Below are positions 56,502 through 64,000 of a stretch of 64,000 bases of DNA, in pieces. Origin of the DNA: Myrica gale (Eukaryota > Streptophyta > Magnoliopsida > Fagales > Myricaceae); the NCBI GenBank assembly GCA_963930655.1, contig OZ005603.1:25186201-25250200 (forward strand), in the 5' to 3' direction. The position numbers were made by a program, and so were the translations under genes. The notes under the pieces were generated by a model, which made no database searches, was not told the origin of the DNA, and was given only the letters and a program-made list of their open reading frames with translations. Every line of letters starts with the position of its first letter. The first letter of the stretch is position 1.

Positions 56502-56979
56502 GGGGCATTTGTTTGTCGAAATTTTGGGAAATATTTCTAAAATTTTGAGAATCTTGTGAAGTTAGAAAGTTTTTGGGGTTTGTGAAAAGATGTTATAATT
56601 TTGAAATATTTTGAATAATTTTTAAAAATTTTAAGATAATTATAAAGAGTAATAATGATAATTATTTGTTTGTTTACTTATTATTATTATTTTTAGTTAA
56701 CCGCCTTCACAATCCCCATGCGTTTTGTCTTTTTGTGTTACCTTACTTTTTTTTTCTTTCTTCGTTAGGCGCCAACTGTATTCACCTTCTACTTTTTCTG
56801 TTCTTTTTTTTACCCGACAACATGTTGCGCAACCTAAGAGACCAATGTCTTCCGTCTTTTTTTCTTTTCTTCTATTTTGCAGATTCTATCAGGTACGACT
56901 CAAAACGTTTGGGATATGTATTTGGCGTTTGTTTTGCTCGAAATTTTGAGCTCCGAAATTTCGAGTAAACAAACGCCCC
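56502..56979. mobile_element. 478-bp MITE with GGGGC termini
   Basis: The left end GGGGCATTTGTTTGTCGAAA is mirrored by the right end, which reads GGGGCGTTTGTTTACTCGAA in reverse complement. Near the right end a second internal inverted repeat (ctcgaaattttgagctccga) is present. The target duplication is unclear (ttat before, gata after). T-rich frames inside are not genes. Confidence 0.7.
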
Positions 56980-57906
56980 GATACATATAATGAGACTTAT
57001 TTCTTTGGACCACACTTAATTTTCTAATCAAGTATAATATATAGAGAAACTCTAGAGGCCGGATATTGAATTAATAATTGTTTGTCTTAATGGTGGCATA
57101 ACTCGGCGTCTTACACACGATTTCCTTATATTAGAGCAAATTATATGCATGTCCAAATTAAAGTAAACCAACCCCTTAGATTAATAGGATTGCTACAAAG
57201 GACACCATCGGATTAAGAACCAAATACCCTAGTACAAGTAGATAACTAGCTACATCGAACTAATTAACCTTAACTATACGACTAGCTAACTGAAGACATA
57301 CAAAAAAGGGACATCTGGAATGTTTCAAAGTGTCATTTAGCATCTAACAAAGATTATCCATTAAAAACAAGCTACAAATTACTTACAGTGGCGCCGCTAG
57401 CTAGTTACTAGTTGCTAATTGGTGACCTCAGCTCATGAGGGTTACTGGATTTCGACGTAATTGATACTTTATTCTTAGTCGATCAAGCTCAATCCTGATC
57501 CCCATTGGGTGCACAGATTTTGCTTTTGGCTCTTCAATTCTTGAGAATGCATGCAGCTTAATAAGTGAATGGAAGTTTTTTCTTTTCCACGGTTACTCAC
57601 TAGCTAGCCCCAAATCCAAATTAAACATGCTAATGGACCCAATAATAGATCGATCAGGCGTATTATGTAGCCGGCCCTCTTGTGGTGTTCTACAATGCAC
57701 TCAGGGGGCCATAAATGCCATTTGATTACAAAAAATGAAAAAAGAGAAAAATGTGTAATGGTCCTTCTGAAGGTGCATGGAGTACATGCTACTTCCTTTC
57801 ATGGTCTCCATGACTTCGAAAGGGTACATTTAATTAGGACACCAATAGGCATCAAAGGAATATCTTAGGCCAGATATATATGGAAAGAACTTATAATTTC
57901 GTAGGC

Positions 57907-57914
57907 TATAAATA
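57907..57914 (+). promoter_or_regulatory. TATA box of the defensin-like gene
   Basis: TATAAATA lies 40 bp upstream of the ATG at 57954, the right distance for a short 5' leader. Confidence 0.7.
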
Positions 57915-57953
57915 TCCTAATTCCCATTCTATGTTAGCACAAGCAATCGGAAA

Positions 57954-58303
57954 ATGGCTAAGGCTCTTAAATTTGTTGCAATTGCATTTGTCGTCATCAT
58001 CATCGTCTCAACTCAGGTGTGTAGGTCTCACTTTCCTTGCATAGTTACCCAAGATAATCAGTTTCATACCTAAATTCTGATCTCTATGTAAATCATAATT
58101 TCTTTGTCTGATAGTACTTGCAAAGCCAAGCCCAACTCTGTAAGCGTCCAACCGGAAAGAGTTGTCACGGGGGAGGGTGGTTTTTTTACGTTTCAAATCA
58201 CCAGAATGTGACAGGTTTTGCAAGGAGAAAGAAGCACGCAATTAGTGGAAAATGCTATGATTGTTCCGTTGGCTATGCATGCATATGCCTCAGCGACTGT
58301 TAA
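57954..58303 (+). CDS. Plant defensin-like (DEFL) cysteine-rich peptide, frame-damaged
   Basis: Exon 1 (57954-58016) encodes the signal peptide MAKALKFVAIAFVVIIIVST. A 98-bp intron (58017-58114, GT...AG) lies in phase 0. Exon 2 (58115-58303) encodes the mature peptide, starting near QLCKRPTGKSC and ending GYACICLSDC before TAA. Signal peptide, intron position, the CIC motif and spacing fit the plant defensin family, which acts outside the cell against microbes or as a signal. The frame is open to the stop. However, the middle of exon 2 (about 58185-58245) lacks the expected CxxxC pair, which is visible in another frame of the same bases. A T-run near 58181-58187 and a site near 58243 are the likely places of two compensating indels. 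The peptide as read has seven Cys, so folding is doubtful. A hAT-like element sits 66 bp after the stop. Confidence 0.75.
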
Positions 58304-58368
58304 GTCCCCCGGCCCATTAGTACCTTCTTACAGGAAGGATGTCAGGCATTTTTTCTTTATAGCATCGG

Positions 58369-60762
58369 CAGTGGCGGATCCAGGATCGATTTTCATGGGG
58401 GTCGAACTTTACATGCAAAATAACAAGAATTTTTTTTTCTTAGTAATGTAAACAATTTTCTTAAAGTTACAATATCGAAAATTAAATACTAAAAACATTA
58501 AAAATAATAGAATACATGTGGAGAGAATTCAAACCCAAGTAAATTTGCTAGTGACCACCCAAAAGGCTGAAGTTATAGCCAATGCCCCACTCCCCTATCA
58601 TGTGTGCCTTTAAAGCAAGTTCAAGGCATAATAAAATCAATATTCATCAATACCCAAGGGGCTCTTTGATGCCATTCCTTGGAGGAAAATCTAACCCAAA
58701 CTTGAACATAGGAAAAAAAAAGTCTACAAAGTTCAACATAAACGGAGAAAAATAACAACATAATTCTTAATCCAAACACATTTAGTTACAAAGCTGTCTG
58801 TGGGGAAATTCCCTTCCTAAATCAGCTGTGTCCCATCAAATGCTAATTAAACAAACAGAGATACCATAGAATACAAACTGAAAACACCCATATATCAAAT
58901 ATAAAAAGTCATCTTAAATACATCACACAAAGTGACAAAGCTACACAAACTTAATCAGTCATTAGCAGTAGGCTATTTCATTGTAATGAATCAATGTTCT
59001 TACTTAGCTCTTCCAGCTTCTTAATCCTCAACCTCTTGCTTTCACCCACCAGCTACTCGAATCATCAATCATAACCAAAACTATAAATTCATTATATGCC
59101 AAAATTAGGAAACATGTTTCATTTAAAGTAGAAGTTGTGATACTAACCTCCATTAGCCGGGTTATAAGCTGTACTTTTTCCTTGTTCTTTTCGTTGAAAG
59201 CCTCAAGAGATAAATATTACCTCAGCAGCTTGTCGTTCTCTTCACTGGCATTGAGATAAAGCCTGGCCAAGATGATTGGAAGTCATAGGAGAACGAAGTA
59301 AAAGTGTTCAGGTGGAATACCTGGCTTATCACTGTGGAATCTATCTTCTCTTTTGGTCTATTAATGCAAATATTGAGAAGGTCAAACCTGCACACAATAG
59401 ATGCATCACGTTGCCTATATACCGTTTTTCATTAAGCAAGGGAAAACTATCATATTCTGGACCCAACATATGATTGAAGATATACACTCAGAATCAGAAA
59501 TTACATGAAAAAAATGTTCAAAATCATTAAATAATTATTCTACCCTAATATGTCATTTGCTTTCTTGTACAATTCTGCAGCAGCAGGCACATTTTGAGCA
59601 TCCTTTCCCATACCAACTGCTTGGGCACCCTGAGACATGAGAAGCAAAAAAATACAAAAATATGAAGTACATTGTAAAATGATGTATTTTCTGCAGACAT
59701 TAGTGAAACAGCCAAATGAAACTGTTGTATTATGCACTCCATTTATTTCTATTGAAACCTTCCCAAGTGTACATCCAATGATTTCTTATTCAAACTCGTC
59801 TCAGACCTGGCAGTGTATCTCACTCTAGGTCAAAGCCAAAAATAAAGTGTGTTAATGGGTTAGCTTTGTATTAATCCATTCAAATTTGGAAAACTACAAG
59901 GGCATTCCTGTTTAATTGAAGACATTTTGGTCATTCCAAGAATTCACAAAATCAAGCCAATTTATTCTGCGCAAACATATGGTTGACTTAATTTCACTTA
60001 ACAAATCCCTCTCATTGACAAATGCAGAGCACAGCTTGTGAAGCTACAAATAGCACAATATAACTAATAACATCACAAAAATACATACATTTGAATGACA
60101 GCTATTTCAATTCTCGGGGGGGTGTCCAGTAAAAACAAAGCTAAAATCACTTACCGCCTTATACTGCGCTAAATATATCTACAATTCCAACCGAAAATCC
60201 GTCATGAAAGTAATGCAAAAAACCAGAACATTTGCCTCTCAATTATTTACAGCTCTAACTTTTCAAAAAATAATTGTTCATCGGTTATAGTGATATCGTA
60301 AATGAATGCTCTATACCTATGAATAATAAAAGAAAAACGAAGCGTCAAACTACCTGTCCAGGAAACAGGAAAGCGCAGCTGGGCTTGTAGTCCGAGAACA
60401 GGGCATCGTCGACAACGGCTTGGGATCCAACCGACACGCTCATGGAAACCCTAGATCGGTCAAGATTCCGGTGAAGAGTCACATTTCGGAACCACAACGA
60501 GGAATTGGAGCTCCTGACCTATTGGCCCAGGCTGAAGGAAAACGTTGGTTGGCCTGGGCCAATGGGGGTTGGGCTCCCAAAGGCCCAGGCCCTGCAGACT
60601 TTACACCAGTGTTGGCCTGGGCCTATGGGGATCGGGCTCCCATTGGCCCAGACCAACTTATAAATAAAAAAAATAAAAAATAAAAAATTACATTTAAATT
60701 TTTTTTTGGCTGGTCCAATGGGGGGCGACCGCCCAAGGCCGCACCCCCTGGATCCGCCTCTG
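58369..60762. mobile_element. hAT-like element carrying transacylase exons
   Basis: The ends are CAGTGGCGGATCCAGGATCG and, in reverse complement, CAGAGGCGGATCCAGGGGGT, hAT-type termini common in plants. Flanks are tagcatcg and tagcatga, an imperfect 8-bp match offset by one base from the TIR. The 2.39-kb interior encodes no hAT transposase. It includes two exons of a malonyl-CoA:ACP transacylase on the minus strand and, at 60510-60660, imperfect repeats of ggcctgggcc. It lies in the 3' flank of the defensin-like gene. Confidence 0.68.
59544..60520 (-). pseudogene. Malonyl-CoA:ACP transacylase (MCAT/FabD) fragment, exons 1-2
   Basis: On the minus strand, exon 1 (about 60520 to 60354) ends with MSVSVGSQAVVDDALFSDYK then PSCAFLFPGQ and a GT donor. 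Exon 2 (59629-59544) begins in phase after a tctcag acceptor and reads GAQAVGMGKDAQNVPAAAEL then YKKANDILG before a donor. FPGQGAQ is the signature start of the transacylase fold. The residues before the internal Met look like part of a plastid transit region. The enzyme loads malonate onto acyl carrier protein in plastid fatty-acid synthesis. The catalytic GHSLGE exon and everything after it are missing. The intron of about 725 bp is retained, which again implies DNA-level capture. Confidence 0.82.
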
Positions 60763-60774
60763 GTAGCATGAGTA

Positions 60775-61598
60775 CTATGATACTACTCAACTGGGTTGTA
60801 AGTTGTACTAAAATGTGATCCAAAAATATATATTGCCTACAAAAGTGTTCGAGCTACTTATTTGCTATGTGCTTCTTGAATTAAAATGGCTTTCTCTAAT
60901 TTCAGTGACCCTAAAATCAATGCTAATTGGCTGCTAATAGAGTTTTACTAACTTGAAAAGATTAGAACTCATCCAAGGACCAGTTGCCAGGACCTATGAT
61001 ACCACCAGGAATAGCGCATCATGCATCATTTTCCCTGGTAACGGACTCTGCTTCCGGCGTCATTTACAAATTTGGATCTGGGTCTTTGGACCTAGGTGTT
61101 GTTCTTGGGCCGTTCGCCCATTTACTTTGTTCAGTAGTCCGCCCTTCGGCCCCCCTGTGTTTTGCAATTTTCTTTTTTGTAATTAACCCGTGCTAAGAGG
61201 TATCGTACAGACAGCTGGCTCATTTTCAATAGAAAGGAATAGCCAAATCAACACAGGGCAACGAGAATTTTCTGCTGTTATGTCGTATACCAAGATTGAT
61301 GCGTTCAATCAGGTTAGTCAACAAAGAAAAAACTGTCATCGTTTAGAATATAAAAGCTTATTAGCGAATGACCACAACGACTATGTGCCTGTTTATCAGT
61401 GCTAGACCATGATAGATTTTGAGCAGTTTGACTGTAATATATGTTGCGCTAAAACGACTATAAGATCTGAGCTTTTCACGAAAAATCGCACAGTATATGT
61501 ACGACAAATTTTCCTTATTCTTCTACTAATTGAAACAAGATGCAGGAAAAAACAACTATCTCATTGCTTGCGCGATACTTACAACAGCCTTTGTGCTT
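60775..61598. other. Intergenic, no confident gene
   Basis: The first part continues the 3' flank of the defensin-like gene beyond the hAT-like insertion. A 3'-UTR-like stretch (about 61080-61190) and a possible exon with a following GT (about 61196-61314, SFSIERNSQINTGQREFSAV) are visible. I cannot assign them. Confidence 0.35.
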
Positions 61599-63150
61599 GA
61601 ATGTACGAGCATTACATGATATTCAATATCAAAGAAGAGGTATTACAACACTCTTATCCTGAGACGAACAAGGAAAAATGAACTCATATATGTGATTTAT
61701 TTGCGAGCGATGAATTTCAGCCTAAAAAACTAGTTTTCTAGTTCAAAACCATTCCTAAAATTTGCTAAACTAACTAGAAACATCTACATTGATCAATATG
61801 AACTTATTTTTCAAGTTTTTTTAGCATATTCAAATCAAAATAGCTTAAACCAAAATCAAAGTTTAAATACTACAAAAAAACACTAGTTAATTGATTAAAA
61901 TGTATTAAAACACATACCTGGAGTGCATAGAAGCTAGGAAATAATAGTTCCAGAGAAGCAAAATGGAAATACGAGATTGTGAGAGAGTTTGAGATATTTT
62001 GTGAATTTGTGAGAATGTGAGGAAATGAGGCTCGTGAGGTTTTTTTTATTGAATGGGTAAAAAACCTGTAAAAAACCATTCGGTATCTCCACACGTCGAA
62101 CGTATCATATTCCGAACGTTCATAATTCATTGGAACGACTGACCCTTGATGTTCAAACGGTAATAAAAATAATAATAAAATTGATGTGACTGGACATGCA
62201 TTTATTTTGGACGGTGGGAAGTAGAGTTCTAACGTGTTCGAACGTTGTTAGGTTTTTTGGGACGTGAATCGAGCATTCCAGAAAAGATCATGATTTGTTC
62301 GAACGACGTTGTTTAATGAAAGCGAGCAGTTGTGTCATGAGACGTTCATTTCAGTTTGAATGGTTTTTTGTTTTCGAACTGGTGTCGAAATCGCAGGTTA
62401 GAACGCGTCGTCATACGTCTGAACGATACCTTTTCATTCGAACGTATGTTTTGTGGTTCGAACAAGTATTTCGTGATGGATGATTCTGTCCCTAAAACTA
62501 CTATTTTTTTTGGGAAAGAAAGGTTCCGTCTCAAATATTCAACCTTTTTTAGTGATCGTATGGTTACGTGCCAAAAAACTAAATTTTTGGGTGACAGACA
62601 ATTCTGTTCTGAAAAAAATATTCGTCACAAAAAAACAATTTATGGGACAGGTTGAATTTCCATCCCACGAACAAAATTTGCTCTATTTTTCAAGACGAAA
62701 TTCAAAATCCGTTCCCAAAGATCTAACTGATTTGAATTGCAAGAACATGTGCAATTTTGAAGTACTGCTGGATAACAAAGATCTAATTAATGAGTCAAAA
62801 CCTAAAACATAAAACTTTGGGAATAGAACTTAACGTTTAAAGTTGCTAATTTTTCTTACATTCCCAAGTATCATATATGCCTCCAAAATAAAGAACCCAA
62901 AAGCACCTATACCTAACAAAATTAAGTAAATATTAAAACCTACAAAATAGGAACATCCTAAAAATTAGTCAACAAAATAAAAAACCTGATCATCCTAGAA
63001 AATAGGAAACACTTTTATAAATTTAAATGAAAACCTAAAACTTTAAGAATATAACTTAATGAAAGGCCTACAAACACTACACCAAATTTGACTGTTTGCA
63101 ACCGATTTTTTTGGGACACCAAAAAATCCAACCCAAAATATAACCAAATA
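61599..63150. repeat. CACTA-like subterminal region, copy 2 of composite repeat
   Basis: Nearly identical to 15551-16640 but with an extra roughly 485 bp (about 61975-62455) that holds repeated ttcgaacg motifs. CACTACACCAAATTTGACTG at 63077 is followed after 74 bp by the truncated gypsy LTR, the same junction as copy 1. Open frames at 62356-62812 are repeat-derived. Confidence 0.7.
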
Positions 63151-64000
63151 TTTGGCTAGCTTATTTTAGTTTTGTTGAAGAAACTTCTATTGCGTTGTAT
63201 TTTCTCTTTTGAGAGATTTGGAGGCTAGCTACCTCGAATCAAGCTAAGTCCTATCGAATGAAGTGAACTTGATACAAAAATTCTATAATACATTTATGGT
63301 TTGTTACAACTTGGTATCAGAGTGGACGATCCATCCATGACTGACGGAAAGAGACTGAACCAGGCGCTGGAGTCCTTGGCGGACATGAAGAAACAGCAGG
63401 AGCTCCAACAGCAAAATCAGGAGGGTCTGCGGAAGATGCTGGAGAATCAACAAGGCATTTTGGAAAATATAACCAAACAACTAGAGACACTTACCGCTGG
63501 GCTGCAAGCAGTGGTGCTAAACAAGTCCTTGGAGGTAGGAGAAATATCACACCCTGAATCTCGTGGTCCCCAAAAAAATTCAGATTCTGGAGGCATTTAT
63601 CTGAAATCGGTAAGGCTAGATTTCCCCAAATTTCATGAAGAAGTCCCCATGTGTTGGATTTATCGGGCCAACCAGTTCTTTGCATTTAATCAAACACAAC
63701 CCACCCATCGTATTTTGATTGCCTCATTTCATATGGAGGGCAAAGCATTAGTTTGGTTCCAGGAGGTTGAACAATCGGGTTCTATAACTAGCTGGGATGC
63801 CTTTGCCAAGGCTATGCTTATGAGGTTCGGTACCCACACTTATGACGACCCTATGGAGAGTATGATGAAATTGAGACAAACTTCTACGGCAGAGGAGTAC
63901 AAAAGTCGATTTGAAGCACTAGCAAACAGAGTTAAGGGGTTGGATGAGAGGTAAAAATTAAGTTGCTTCATAAGTGGGTTAAAGGATGAAATTAGGCTAA
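63151..64000 (+). mobile_element. Ty3/gypsy chromovirus, copy 2, 5' part
   Basis: Truncated LTR (63151-63308), primer-binding site (63312-63323) and gag, running off the window. Gag is open from MTDGKRLNQ (63337) to TAA at 63952-63954, about 206 codons. It includes the QQQ coiled coil, YLKSVRLDFPKFHEEVPM and the FHMEGKALVWFQEVEQSGS core. The terminating TAA follows GLDER at the same place as in copy 1. The first copy's TAA at 16937 and the TAG and TGA near 17256 and 17286 are absent here. Confidence 0.9.

Noticed and set aside
62356..62812. 99- and 110-codon frames in the CACTA-like repeat
   Set aside because: Shared in part with 16020-16280 and composed of subterminal repeat motifs, not conserved protein.
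1..64000. tRNA, rRNA or known small RNA genes
   Set aside because: I saw no A/B-box cloverleaf or rRNA motif, but without a covariance-model search small RNAs cannot be excluded.

Overview
This is nuclear DNA of a flowering plant, most likely a eudicot. The evidence is spliceosomal introns in plant gene fragments, Ty1/copia and Ty3/gypsy LTR retrotransposons whose primer-binding sites match initiator tRNA-Met, and CACTA, MULE and hAT transposons. It also holds a BAHD acyltransferase of the vinorine-synthase type and a plant defensin-like gene. I cannot name the species. Coding density is very low. I see no rRNA, tRNA, CRISPR array or bacterial-style operon.

Only one protein gene looks intact: a single-exon BAHD acyltransferase at 26947-28314 (minus). 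A two-exon defensin-like gene at 57954-58303 (plus) keeps an open frame, but its middle is frame-displaced. Everything else of protein origin is broken. This includes a second BAHD copy (8062-9439), a class-3 lipase/phospholipase A1 (48340-49140), and exon fragments of NAA35/MAK10 (28727-29243), a WAV3-like VWA protein (15095-15548) and malonyl-CoA:ACP transacylase (59544-60520). An unidentified last exon lies at 52195-52290.

Layout. 1-5.5 kb: a duplicated block with a 72-bp palindrome, a CACTA remnant and a copia solo LTR. 6-7.2 kb: a poly(A) retroposon with a 16-bp target duplication, then a MITE. 7.4-11.6 kb: first copy of the BAHD block, with the dead gene. 13.1-15.6 kb: CACTA relics and the VWA fragment. 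15.55-20.7 kb: a CACTA-like/gypsy composite containing a decayed chromovirus. 21.5-22.3 kb: a CACTA transposase relic. 22.9-26.3 kb: copia LTRs and gag. 26.3-32.4 kb: second copy of the BAHD block, with the intact gene and a 2.86-kb MULE inserted at its TATA box. 32.66-37.3 kb: a 241-bp tandem array with higher-order structure. 37.8-42.3 kb: more duplicated blocks, a MULE-like insertion containing a TRIM and a 116-bp minisatellite, and a solo LTR. 42.9-47.7 kb: a gag-only copia element. 48.3-57 kb: the lipase pseudogene and several MITEs. 58-60.8 kb: the defensin-like gene and a hAT-like element carrying transacylase exons. 61.6-64 kb: second copy of the CACTA-like/gypsy composite.

Several insertions sit in one paralogous copy and not the other, so the order of events can be read directly from the sequence. 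The most noteworthy structures are the gene-capturing MULE that landed on the BAHD TATA box and copied it as its target-site duplication, and the tandem array, whose young 241-bp monomer seems to derive from a shorter monomer still present at its edge.
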